From Okibacterium fritillariae (GTDB lineage Bacteria; Actinomycetota; Actinomycetes; Actinomycetales; Microbacteriaceae): DNA of 64,000 bases. Shown one piece after another: positions 1 to 8,857 of the stretch. The stretch covers positions 124,001 to 188,000 of the forward strand of contig NZ_FUZP01000002.1 in NCBI RefSeq assembly GCF_900167575.1, written 5' to 3'. The stretch's first letter is position 1, and the number at the start of each line of letters is the position of its first letter. Both the position numbers and the translations under genes were made by a program. The notes beneath the pieces are model-generated. The model was not told the origin of the DNA. It saw only the letters and a list, made by a program, of their open reading frames with translations, and did not search any database.

Positions 1-1
1 C

Positions 2-898
<897 letters not shown>

Positions 899-926
899 CG
901 CGCACGCGCACGCGCACCGCTGGACC

Positions 927-960
927 GAAACCCCCGTCTCGACTGCGAGGCGGGGGTTTC
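927..960 (+). terminator. Terminator hairpin after guaB
   Basis: A 10-bp perfect stem (GAAACCCCCG paired with CGGGGGTTTC) encloses a 14-nt loop that can itself pair CTCG with CGAG. It starts 28 nt after the guaB stop. There is no long U-run, as is usual for high-GC actinobacterial terminators. Confidence 0.75.
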
Positions 961-1109
961 GTCCTGCCGGAGGCCGGATGGGAAGGGCCGGAGGGAGTGG
1001 CGCAAGGGAGCGGCGGGGCAATTGTCGGGGGCGTCCGTGGGCCTCGCCGGGGATGGGAAGCCGATGCCGCGCGAGAGGGGCCGGGCGTCGGCGACGATAA
1101 GGTAGGGGG

Positions 1110-2234
1110 GTGAGCTACGAAAACGAGATCGGCGTGTCCAAACGCGCCCGACGTGCCTATGCCTTCGATGACATCGCGGTCGTTCCCTCGCGCAGGACGC
1201 GCGATCCCGAAGACGTGTCGGTGTCGTGGTCGATCGACGCCTACCAGTTCGGCATCCCGTTCCTCGCGGCACCGATGGACTCGGTGGTGTCGCCGTCGAC
1301 GGCCATCATGATGGGGCAGCTCGGGGGACTCGGCGTGCTCGACCTCGAGGGGCTGTGGACGCGGTACGAGAACCCCGAGCCCTACCTGGCCGAGATCGCG
1401 CAGCTGAGCGCGGCCCAGGCCACCGCTCGGATGCAGGAGATCTACTCCGAGCCCATCAAGCCCGAGCTCGTCACGGCGCGACTGGCCGAGATCCGCGCGG
1501 CCGGTGTAACGGTTGCGGGTGCGCTGTCGCCGCAGCGCACGCAGGAGCTCTATGAGACCGTCGTCGCGGCCGGCGTCGACCTGTTCGTCATCCGCGGCAC
1601 CACGGTGTCGGCCGAGCACGTCTCGAAGAACCAAGAGCCGCTCAACCTGAAGAAGTTCATCTACGAGCTCGACGTTCCCGTCATCGTGGGTGGGGCATCC
1701 ACCTACACTGCGGCGCTGCACCTCATGCGCACGGGCGCGGCCGGCGTGCTCGTCGGCTTCGGCGGGGGAGCGGCGTCGACCACGCGCGCCACTCTCGGCA
1801 TCCACGCCCCCATGGCAACCGCCGTCGCCGATGTGGCCGGCGCTCGCCGCGACTACATGGACGAATCGGGCGGCCGATACGTGCACGTCATCGCCGACGG
1901 TGGCCTCGGCACGTCGGGCGATATCGTCAAGGCGATCGCCTGCGGTGCCGATGCGGTCATGCTCGGCAGCGCCCTCGCGCGCTCGACCGATGCGCCCGGC
2001 CACGGCTACCACTGGGGTGCCGAGGCGCACCACTCGAAGCTGCCGCGCGGCAACCGCGTTCCCGTCGAACAGATCGGCACGCTCGAAGAGGTCCTCTACG
2101 GGCCCGCGACCTCGGCGGATGGCACGGCCAACCTGGTCGGCGCCCTGCGACGCTCGATGGCGACGACGGGTTACTCCGACCTCAAGGAATTCCAGCGCAT
2201 CGACGTCGTCGTGGCGCCGTACCGCGTGAGCTAG
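1110..2234 (+). CDS. guaB3: GuaB3-type IMP dehydrogenase-family protein
   Basis: 374-residue (beta/alpha)8-barrel protein of the IMPDH/GMP reductase superfamily without CBS domains, the usual partner of guaB in actinobacteria. The GTG start follows a G-rich AGGTAGGGG stretch. Seen: the N-terminal AAPMDSVVSPSTA segment, the phosphate loop ADGGLGTSGD and a C-terminal LRRSMATTGYSDL. At the place where guaB has its catalytic Cys (SICTTR), this protein reads AASTTR, so residue 223 is Ser. Classical IMP dehydrogenase chemistry is therefore unlikely. GuaB3 proteins elsewhere have been linked to GMP reductase-like activity, but the reaction here is inferred only from the family. The gene is probably transcribed separately from guaB, because a hairpin lies between them. 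Confidence 0.9.
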   Translation: MSYENEIGVSKRARRAYAFDDIAVVPSRRTRDPEDVSVSWSIDAYQFGIPFLAAPMDSVVSPSTAIMMGQLGGLGVLDLEGLWTRYENPEPYLAEIAQLSAAQATARMQEIYSEPIKPELVTARLAEIRAAGVTVAGALSPQRTQELYETVVAAGVDLFVIRGTTVSAEHVSKNQEPLNLKKFIYELDVPVIVGGASTYTAALHLMRTGAAGVLVGFGGGAASTTRATLGIHAPMATAVADVAGARRDYMDESGGRYVHVIADGGLGTSGDIVKAIACGADAVMLGSALARSTDAPGHGYHWGAEAHHSKLPRGNRVPVEQIGTLEEVLYGPATSADGTANLVGALRRSMATTGYSDLKEFQRIDVVVAPYRVS

Positions 2235-2259
2235 TCTCTCGAATTCATCATGTTCTCGT

Positions 2260-2287
2260 GATGCCGGTCCTTTCGGGGGCCGGCATC
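2260..2287 (+). terminator. Terminator hairpin after guaB3
   Basis: GATGCCGG pairs with CCGGCATC, extended by TCC/GGG with one wobble, around a TTTCGG loop. It begins 26 nt after the guaB3 stop. Confidence 0.7.
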
Positions 2288-2486
2288 ACCTCGTTAACGC
2301 GCTCACGCCGGGATACGAACGGACAGGCGTGAGGTGTGAGCAGTTCTCTTACTGTGAGCGGATGCACGGCACAAGCGCTTGTCCGCATGACGCTCGCGTA
2401 TTAGCGTCGGGACCGTGGCCGACATCGCCTGTCGTGGCGGTCACCGATCCGGCGGAAGCGGCAGGCGGTTACCCAGGAGGACTCCG

Positions 2487-4394
2487 ATGGCGCATCCGAA
2501 TCACGGCCGAGACGACAACGGCAGAACGACGAAGCTCGGGCCGGAGGAACGCGCCCAGGCGATCGCCGCCCTGAAGGAGAAAGAGCTCGACATCTTGGTC
2601 GTGGGCGGCGGCATCGTGGGCGCGGGCAGTGCGCTCGACGCCGTGACGCGCGGCCTGTCGACGGGCATCCTCGAGGCCCGGGACTGGTCGTCGGGAACGT
2701 CGAGCCGGTCGTCGAAACTCGTGCACGGCGGCATCCGCTATCTCGAGCAGCTCGACTTCCGGTTGGTGCGCGAGGCCCTGACCGAGCGTGGCCTGCTCCT
2801 GCAGCGCATCGCGCCGCACCTCGTGAAGCCCGTGCGTTTTCTCTACCCGCTGAAGAAGCGGTTCTATGAGCGTTTCTACATCGGCGCGGGCATGCTGCTG
2901 TATGACCTGTTCTCCTACACGGGTGGTCGGCCGCCCGGTGTGCCGCACCACCGTCACCTGTCGAAGCGTGGTGTGCAGCGGGCTCTCCCATCGCTGGCAT
3001 CCGACGCGTTTGTCGGTGGGCTCACCTACTACGACGCGCAGGTGGATGACGCGCGCTATGGCGCGTCCGTGGTGCGGACCGCCGCCTACTATGGCGCGCA
3101 CGCCGCGAGCCGGGTGCGGGTCGAAGGATTCCTCAAGGTCGGCCAGCGGGTCGTCGGCGTGAAGGCGCACGATCTGGAGACGGGCGAGCGATTCGACGTG
3201 CGCGCGAAGCAGGTCGTGAACGCGACCGGCGTGTGGACCGACGACACCCAGTCGATGGTGGGGGAGCGCGGGCAGTTCAAGGTGCGCGCGTCGAAGGGTG
3301 TGCACCTTGTGGTGCCGCGCGACCGCTTCCAGTCGAACATGGGTCTGCTGCTGCGCACCGAGAAGAGTGTGCTCTTCGTGATTCCGTGGGGCCGGCACTG
3401 GCTGATCGGCACGACCGACACGGATTGGCACCTCGACAAGGCTCACCCGGCCGCGACAGCCGCCGACATCGATTACATCCTCGAACACGTGAACTCGGTG
3501 CTCGCGGTGCCGCTGACGCGCGACGACGTCGAGGGCGTCTATGCCGGGCTGCGACCTCTGCTCGCCGGGGAGAGTGACCAGACATCGAAGCTGTCGCGTG
3601 AGCACCTGGTGGCGCATTCGGTGCCGGGGCTCGTGGTGATCGCGGGTGGCAAGTGGACGACGTATCGGATCATGGCGAAGGACGCGGTGGATGCTGCGGC
3701 ATCCGCTCTCGACGGCAAGATCCCCGAGAGTGTGACCGAGAACGTGGCGCTGCTGGGCGCCGAGGGTTACCAGGCGGCGTGGAACAAGCGCGCGAAGATC
3801 GCCAAGGCGTTCGACGTGCACCCCACGCGCGTCGAACACCTGCTCAACCGCTTCGGTGTCCTGTCGGATGAGGTGCTCGATCTCATTCGCGAACGTCCCG
3901 AGTTGAAGGAGCCCCTGCCGGGCGCCGACGACTACCTGCAGGCGGAGGTCGTTTATGCGGCCACGCACGAGGGTGCCCTGCACCTCGAGGATGTCCTGGC
4001 CCGCCGCACGCGCATCTCGATCGAGGCCTGGGACCGCGGCGTCTCTGCCGCGCCGGTCGCGGCCGCGCTCATGCAGGAGGCGCTCGGCTGGGACGATGAG
4101 CGCACGCAGCGCGAGATCGACAACTACCTCAAGCGGGTGGAAGCCGAGCGCGCCTCGCAGGAGCAGCCCGACGACGAGTCGGCCGACCGCATCCGTCTCG
4201 CGGCCCCCGACATCCAGTCGGGCGCGCACGAATCGGATGTCTCGACCGCCGAAGACCCGCAGCAGCCCGACGAGTCCGCTGCCGGGGCGTCAGCCGACGA
4301 GCCGTCGCGCGACGAGGTCACCCACGGCGACACCGACGGCACGGCCGACGACCCGGGCCACGAGAACGACACATCCGGCGTCGAAAAGAGCTAG
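2487..4394 (+). CDS. glpD: Glycerol-3-phosphate dehydrogenase (FAD/quinone-linked)
   Basis: Oxidises sn-glycerol-3-phosphate to dihydroxyacetone phosphate and passes electrons to the membrane quinone pool. The ATG at 2487 was chosen because CCAGGAGG lies 6 nt upstream; the frame stays open further 5' but without family similarity. Protein of 635 residues. The FAD-binding motif VVGGGIVGAG is at 38-47, followed by the family block SSRSSKLVHGGIRYLEQLDF, then VIPWGRHWLIGTTDT and GGKWTTYR. The catalytic part ends near residue 560. The last roughly 75 residues are a Glu/Asp/Ser-rich tail of low complexity that is absent from most homologues. Flanked by terminators, so probably a single-gene unit. 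Confidence 0.95.
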   Translation: MAHPNHGRDDNGRTTKLGPEERAQAIAALKEKELDILVVGGGIVGAGSALDAVTRGLSTGILEARDWSSGTSSRSSKLVHGGIRYLEQLDFRLVREALTERGLLLQRIAPHLVKPVRFLYPLKKRFYERFYIGAGMLLYDLFSYTGGRPPGVPHHRHLSKRGVQRALPSLASDAFVGGLTYYDAQVDDARYGASVVRTAAYYGAHAASRVRVEGFLKVGQRVVGVKAHDLETGERFDVRAKQVVNATGVWTDDTQSMVGERGQFKVRASKGVHLVVPRDRFQSNMGLLLRTEKSVLFVIPWGRHWLIGTTDTDWHLDKAHPAATAADIDYILEHVNSVLAVPLTRDDVEGVYAGLRPLLAGESDQTSKLSREHLVAHSVPGLVVIAGGKWTTYRIMAKDAVDAAASALDGKIPESVTENVALLGAEGYQAAWNKRAKIAKAFDVHPTRVEHLLNRFGVLSDEVLDLIRERPELKEPLPGADDYLQAEVVYAATHEGALHLEDVLARRTRISIEAWDRGVSAAPVAAALMQEALGWDDERTQREIDNYLKRVEAERASQEQPDDESADRIRLAAPDIQSGAHESDVSTAEDPQQPDESAAGASADEPSRDEVTHGDTDGTADDPGHENDTSGVEKS

Positions 4395-4407
4395 CAGCCC
4401 CTGACTC

Positions 4408-4442
4408 GGGGGCGTGGGAGCGCATGCGCGCGCCACGCCCCC
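4408..4442 (+). terminator. Terminator hairpin after glpD
   Basis: Perfect 10-bp stem (GGGGGCGTGG with CCACGCCCCC) 13 nt after the glpD stop. An A/T-rich T8 run follows about 25 nt later. Confidence 0.7.
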
Positions 4443-4702
4443 CTCTCACGCCCAACCGCGACGGACTTTTTTTTCTCGATTTTCCTCTTCCCGGCGAACT
4501 ATTCCGGATGGAATATTCCAACCGGAACAGTCCTCTCCCGCGACGAGGGCGAAGACCGGGGTAGTTGCGGTGACGGCGAGCGTGAAACCGGGGTAGGACG
4601 CCGCTAGCAGTGAGGTCTCGTCCGCATTCCACATGGAATATTCCGGCGGGAATGGTTCAGATGGAATATCCCAGATGCGAAAAAGATGTTCCGTGAGGCT
4701 GG
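4443..4702. other. Convergent intergenic region with palindromic GGAATATTCC motifs
   Basis: No convincing gene lies between the ends of glpD and poxB. The region carries a T8 run, a copy (4485-4502) of an 18-nt element found again at 22987, two exact GGAATATTCC palindromes at 4510-4519 and 4635-4644, half-sites ATTCC at 4501 and 4626, and a degenerate copy near 4663. A 62-codon minus-strand frame (4446-4634) has some GC3 bias in its first two thirds but no Shine-Dalgarno and no recognised relative. I do not call it a gene. Confidence 0.6.
4485..4502 (+). repeat. 18-nt interspersed element, copy 1
   Basis: CTCTTCCCGGCGAACTAT, which matches 22987-23004 in 17 of 18 positions. In both copies a short dyad follows at once; here it is ATTCC-ggat-GGAAT at 4501-4514. 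Both copies are intergenic. Function unknown. Confidence 0.6.
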
Positions 4703-6433
4703 TCAGTCGAAGATGCGGCGCAGGACGTTGGTGTTGGCGAGGTCGAGGAGTTCGTCGCCGCGGCCGGACATGACCGTGCGCAGCGCGTAGAGCGTGAAGC
4801 CGCTGGCCTGCTCGGCCGTGATGGTCGGCGGGATCGAGAGCTCCTGGCGCGCCGTGACAACGTCGATGAGCGCGGGGCCGTCGTGCTCGAAGGCCTCGAG
4901 GAGGGCATCCGACAGGTCGTTGGGCTTCTCGACGCGCACGCCGTGGATGCCCATGGCCTTCGCCACCTCGGCGAAGTTCGGGTTCACCAGGTCGGTGCCG
5001 TAGTTGACGATGCCCGCGGCCTTCATCTCGACCTCGACGAAGTTGAGCGACGAGTTGTTGAAGACGACGATCTTGACGGGCAGCTTGTTCTGCACCAGCG
5101 ACAGCAACTCGCCCATGAGCATGGTGAGGCCGCCGTCGCCCGCCAGCGCGATGATCTGGCGATCCGGGTGGGATGCCTGCGCACCCAGCCCCTGCGACAC
5201 GGCGTTCGCCATGGTGCCGTGGCTGAACGATCCGATGAGGCGGCGCCTGCCGTTCATGTGCAGGTAGCGAGCCGCCCAGGTGACGGGGGAGCCGACATCC
5301 GGAATGAAGACGGCATCATCGTCGGCCAACTCGTCGATCAGGCGCGTCAGGTATTGCGGGTGGATGGGCGAGCGGTTGTGGTCGTTGTCGGCGAGGTCGT
5401 CGAGGCCCTTGCGCGACTTCTTGTAGTGCTTCAGGGCGTCCTCGAGGTGAGAACGCTTCTTCTTGCGCTCCACGAGGTTGGTGAGGGCCGCCGCGGTGTC
5501 CTTGACGGTTCCGACGAGGCCCAGCGTGAGCGGGGTGCGGCGGCCAAGCTGTTCGCCGCGGACATCCACCTGGATTTTGACGGCCTTCTCGGGGAAGAAC
5601 TGTTGGTAGGGGAAATCGGAGCCGAGCACGAGGAGCGTGTCGCACGTCTCCATGGCGCGGTAGCCCGACGCGAAACCGAGCAGACCCGTCATGCCGACGT
5701 CGAAGGGATTGTCGTATTCGACGTGCTCCTTGCCACGCAGCGCGTGCACGATCGGGGCGCCCAGCGTGTCGGCCAGCGCCAACAACTCGTCGTGCGCGCC
5801 AGCGGCACCCGCGCCCGCCAAGATCGTGACCTTCTCGCCCTTGTTCAGCAGCGCGGCGGCCTCGGCGAGACCCTCGGCCGACGGCAGCACCGAACTCTGG
5901 GTCGGGCGGATCGAGACCGTGCGCGGGCTGTCGGCCTTCTTCAACAGGATGTCGCCCGGGATCACGATCACCGCGACACCCTTCTTCTCGATGGCCGTGC
6001 GCATGGCGATCTCGAGCACGCGCGGCATCTGGGCGGGATCGGAGACGAGCTCGCAATAAACGCTGCACTCGCGGAACAACTCCTGCGGGTGCGTCTCCTG
6101 GAAGTAGTTCGAGCCGATCTCGGCGCTCGGGATGTGGGCGGCGATCGCGAGCACGGGCACCCGCGAACGGTTAGCGTCGTAGAGGCCGTTGACGAGGTGC
6201 GTGTTGCCGGGGCCGCAGCTGGCCGCGCAGACCGCCAACTCGCCCGTGAGCGCGGCCTCGGCCGACGCGGCGAACGCGGCGCCCTCCTCGTGGCGCACGT
6301 GCACCCACTCGAGGGTGCCGTCGGCGCGCAACGCATCCGTGAAACCGTTGAGCGAATCGCCCGGCAGGCCGTAGACCCGTTTCACCCCCGACGCCGTGAG
6401 TGTGTCGACGATGTTCGCTGCGATCGTGCCCAT
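4703..6433 (-). CDS. poxB: Pyruvate:quinone oxidoreductase / ThDP-dependent oxidase
   Basis: 576-residue thiamine-diphosphate enzyme of the PoxB group. The family decarboxylates pyruvate oxidatively to acetate and CO2 and delivers electrons to quinones at the membrane. The start ATG follows GAAGGG at about 7 nt. Seen: the N-terminal ThDP-binding domain with YGLPGDSLNGF and the cofactor-activating Glu50 in HEEGAAF, the central FAD-type domain, and the C-terminal metal/ThDP motif starting GDGGLTMLMGE and ending NN some 30 residues later. The FQETHPQELFRECSVYCE segment is typical of PoxB rather than of acetolactate synthase. It lies downstream of the LacI-type regulator on the same strand with a 217-nt gap, so co-transcription is possible but unproven. 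Confidence 0.93.
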   Translation of the reverse strand: MGTIAANIVDTLTASGVKRVYGLPGDSLNGFTDALRADGTLEWVHVRHEEGAAFAASAEAALTGELAVCAASCGPGNTHLVNGLYDANRSRVPVLAIAAHIPSAEIGSNYFQETHPQELFRECSVYCELVSDPAQMPRVLEIAMRTAIEKKGVAVIVIPGDILLKKADSPRTVSIRPTQSSVLPSAEGLAEAAALLNKGEKVTILAGAGAAGAHDELLALADTLGAPIVHALRGKEHVEYDNPFDVGMTGLLGFASGYRAMETCDTLLVLGSDFPYQQFFPEKAVKIQVDVRGEQLGRRTPLTLGLVGTVKDTAAALTNLVERKKKRSHLEDALKHYKKSRKGLDDLADNDHNRSPIHPQYLTRLIDELADDDAVFIPDVGSPVTWAARYLHMNGRRRLIGSFSHGTMANAVSQGLGAQASHPDRQIIALAGDGGLTMLMGELLSLVQNKLPVKIVVFNNSSLNFVEVEMKAAGIVNYGTDLVNPNFAEVAKAMGIHGVRVEKPNDLSDALLEAFEHDGPALIDVVTARQELSIPPTITAEQASGFTLYALRTVMSGRGDELLDLANTNVLRRIFD

Positions 6434-6541
6434 GTTTCAGCCCTTCGTGTGCGGATGATTCGTCGGGCGGTCCGCGCTGATCGCCCCCAACCATCCGATC
6501 ACATCGGGCCGTGGAATGTGAGGGGTTGCCACGTTATTCTC

Positions 6542-6602
6542 GGCGGCGGCGGCGGCGGCGGGCAAGGCGGGCGGACGGGCAAGGCGGGCAGGCAAGGCGG
6601 GC
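6542..6602 (+). repeat. GGC microsatellite plus three 12-bp repeats
   Basis: A run of GGC triplets is followed by three exact GGCAAGGCGGGC copies at 6561-6572, 6578-6589 and 6591-6602. It lies in the gap between poxB and the LacI-type gene. No open frame or known element is recognised here. Confidence 0.7.
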
Positions 6603-6650
6603 GCGACGACGGGGCGGTGGGCAGCGGAAAGGGTCGGCGGGGCGGCTCGG

Positions 6651-7775
6651 CTAGGGGGTCGTTGCGACGCGGGCGGCAAAGGGGGCCGTCGATGCCCGCT
6701 CGACGAGGCGGACCGGCACGATGGTGGTGCCCGCCGCTGCCGCGTTCTGCTCGATCTCGGCGAGAAGGCGCTGCACGCAGATGCGGCCGACAGCCGAGAA
6801 GTCCTGATGCACCGTCGTGAGCGGCGGCCAGTAGGACGAGGATTCCTCGGTGTCGTCGAAGCCCACGACGCTCACGTCGTCCGGCACGGGCCGGCCCGCC
6901 TCGTGCAGGGCCCGCAGCACGCCGAGGGCCATCTGGTCATTGGCCGCGAAAATGGCCGTGACGGCCGGGTTCTGCGCGAGCTGCGCGCCGATGCGGTAGC
7001 CCGACTCGGCCGACCAGTCGCCCACGAGCGGTTCGTCGACGGGCGCGCCGACGGCCTCGAGCGACGCGCGCCACGCCTCGGTGCGTCGCGCCGACGAGAA
7101 CGAGGTCGGAGGGCCGGCCACGTGGTGCACGGTCGGGTGTCCGAGCGCCAGCAGATGCTCCGTGGCGAGCCGGGCGCCCTGGCGCTGATCGGTGTCGACC
7201 ACGGTGTAGGGGTCTGCGGCATCCGAATCGACGATCACGACGGGGATTCCCGCGGGCAGCGAGATATCGGCGCGGTCGAGGATGTGCGCCTCGATGATGA
7301 TGAGGATGCCGTCGACGGCCTGCTCGCTCAAACGCGTGAAGGCGCCCGCGACCTCACCCTGGGTCGGATGACTGAGCGGCATGAGCGTGATCGAATAACC
7401 CGCCTCGGCCGTGGCCGTCGCGATGGCGTCGAGCGTGCGCATGTTGCCGAAGGTCGAGAGAGTGAACATGATGACGCCGATGGTGCGGAAGCGACCCGTC
7501 TTCAGCGCACGAGCGGCACTATTGGGGCGGTAGCCGACCGCGGCCATGGCGGCCAGCACGCGGTCGCGAGTGTCGGCGTCGACGTTCTGGTGGCCGTTCG
7601 ACACGCGCGACACCGTCTGCGACGAGACGCCCGCGCGCTTCGCCACGTCGGCCATCGACGGGCCGCGCACACGCGAGGACGCGGCCGATTGAGTGGATGG
7701 TGACGCCGATCGAACGTCACCAACCAGCGGCTGAGTGGCAAGCGGAACGGGGGAGGTGGCGTCGTCGACAGGCAC
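6651..7775 (-). CDS. LacI-family transcriptional regulator of the arabinogalactan locus
   Basis: 374-residue sugar-responsive repressor. The GTG at 7775 was chosen because AAGGGGG sits 7 nt upstream; earlier in-frame codons would run through the operator region. A short Ser/Pro-rich extension precedes the helix-turn-helix at residues 41-65 (MADVAKRAGVSSQTVSRVSN), followed by the hinge-helix region (AARAL) and a periplasmic-binding-protein-like effector domain with AIFAANDQMALGVL. It is divergent from the sugar permeases, with two TGTTTACGYAAACA palindromes between them, so it very probably controls that transporter and itself. The inducer is inferred to be an oligosaccharide from arabinogalactan, from the neighbouring enzymes only. 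Confidence 0.93.
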   Translation of the reverse strand: MPVDDATSPVPLATQPLVGDVRSASPSTQSAASSRVRGPSMADVAKRAGVSSQTVSRVSNGHQNVDADTRDRVLAAMAAVGYRPNSAARALKTGRFRTIGVIMFTLSTFGNMRTLDAIATATAEAGYSITLMPLSHPTQGEVAGAFTRLSEQAVDGILIIIEAHILDRADISLPAGIPVVIVDSDAADPYTVVDTDQRQGARLATEHLLALGHPTVHHVAGPPTSFSSARRTEAWRASLEAVGAPVDEPLVGDWSAESGYRIGAQLAQNPAVTAIFAANDQMALGVLRALHEAGRPVPDDVSVVGFDDTEESSSYWPPLTTVHQDFSAVGRICVQRLLAEIEQNAAAAGTTIVPVRLVERASTAPFAARVATTP

Positions 7776-7842
7776 TCGAGACCCCCTTCTCGCCGCACTT
7801 GACGCGACGCTGTTGTCGTGTAAAGGTGTAACCCACACCCCA

Positions 7843-7856
7843 TGTTTACGTAAACA
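7843..7856. promoter_or_regulatory. LacI-type operator 1
   Basis: Perfect 14-bp palindrome TGTTTACGTAAACA with the central CG step common in LacI-family operators. It lies 68 nt upstream of the regulator start and 76 nt before the permease start. Confidence 0.85.
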
Positions 7857-7876
7857 CGCTACCATCAGAACGCAAA

Positions 7877-7890
7877 TGTTTACGCAAACA
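7877..7890. promoter_or_regulatory. LacI-type operator 2
   Basis: TGTTTACGCAAACA, flanked by A and T so that the dyad spans 16 bp with one central mismatch. Its centre is 34 bp (about three helical turns) from operator 1, which fits cooperative binding or a short loop over the divergent promoters. Confidence 0.85.
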
Positions 7891-7932
7891 TCGCACCACA
7901 CCGAAACTCGCTCCCAACGAACCGGATTTCCC

Positions 7933-8853
7933 ATGACGACGCTGTCAGCAGACGCCCCCGCCACCCCGCGGCCGGCCGCTCTCCGGCGAGACAAGCGCAG
8001 ATGGACGGGCTGGGCCTTCGTGGCCCCGTTCCTCGTCGTCTTCGCGCTCGTGCTCGTCGCACCCGTGATCTATGCGATCTACCTCAGCCTCTTCAAAGAG
8101 CAGCTGATCGGCGGCAACGCGTTCGTCGGCATCTCGAACTACACGCAGGCCCTCTCGGACCCCAAGTTCTGGGACTCGCTCGGCCGCGTCGCCCTGTTCC
8201 TCTGCGTGCAGGTGCCCATCATGCTGGGCCTCGCCCTCTTCGCGGCGCTCGCCATCGACTCGGCCCGCCTCTACCTGTCGTCGTTCTTCCGCATCTCGAT
8301 CTTCCTGCCCTACGCCGTTCCCGCCGTCGTCGCCACACTCATGTGGGGCTTCATGTACGGCAACCGCTTCGGCCTCGTCGGAAACGTCAACGACTTCTTC
8401 GGCATCCAGCTGCCCGACCCGCTCTCGAACAACTGGGTGCTGCTGTCGATCGGCAACATCGTGACGTGGGAGTTCGTGGGCTACAACATGCTCATCTTCT
8501 ACGCCGCGCTGCGCGTCATCTCGACCGACCTCTATGAGGCAGCCGAGCTCGACGGTGCCAGCCAGTGGCGCATCATCCGCAGCATCAAGCTGCCCGCCAT
8601 CCGCGGTGCCATCGTGATCGCCGGCATCTTCTCGGTCATCGGCAGCTTCCAGCTGTTCAACGAGCCGAACATCCTGCAATCGCTGGCGCCCAACACGATC
8701 TCGACGTTCTTCACGCCGAACATGTACGCCTACAACCTGTCGTTCTCGGGCCAGCAGTACAACTACTCGGCCGCCATCGCCATCATCATGGGCGTCGTCA
8801 CCGCCGTGATCGCCTACATCGTGCAGAACTCCGGTTCGCGCAAGGAGAAGTGA
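7933..8853 (+). CDS. Sugar ABC transporter permease (MalF/UgpA-like)
   Basis: 306-residue inner-membrane subunit of a carbohydrate uptake-1 ABC importer. The ATG at 7933 begins directly after the operator region, though no strong Shine-Dalgarno is visible; upstream in-frame sequence would include the operators and is not expected to be translated. About six membrane helices are visible, the first at WAFVAPFLVVFALVLVAPVI. The ATPase-contacting EAA loop reads YEAAELDGAS. A second permease follows after 4 nt. The locus has no ATPase gene, so a shared MsiK-type ATPase elsewhere probably energises it, as is common in actinobacteria. Confidence 0.92.
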   Translation: MTTLSADAPATPRPAALRRDKRRWTGWAFVAPFLVVFALVLVAPVIYAIYLSLFKEQLIGGNAFVGISNYTQALSDPKFWDSLGRVALFLCVQVPIMLGLALFAALAIDSARLYLSSFFRISIFLPYAVPAVVATLMWGFMYGNRFGLVGNVNDFFGIQLPDPLSNNWVLLSIGNIVTWEFVGYNMLIFYAALRVISTDLYEAAELDGASQWRIIRSIKLPAIRGAIVIAGIFSVIGSFQLFNEPNILQSLAPNTISTFFTPNMYAYNLSFSGQQYNYSAAIAIIMGVVTAVIAYIVQNSGSRKEK

Positions 8854-8857
8854 CGCC

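Noticed and set aside
4446-4634. 62-codon minus-strand ORF between glpD and poxB
   Set aside because: Some GC3 bias, but no ribosome site, a start inside a palindrome and a low-complexity charged end. Left as unproven.
7776-7994. Upstream extension of the LacI-family gene
   Set aside because: The frame is open to 7994 but would run through both operators; the GTG at 7775 has a good ribosome site.
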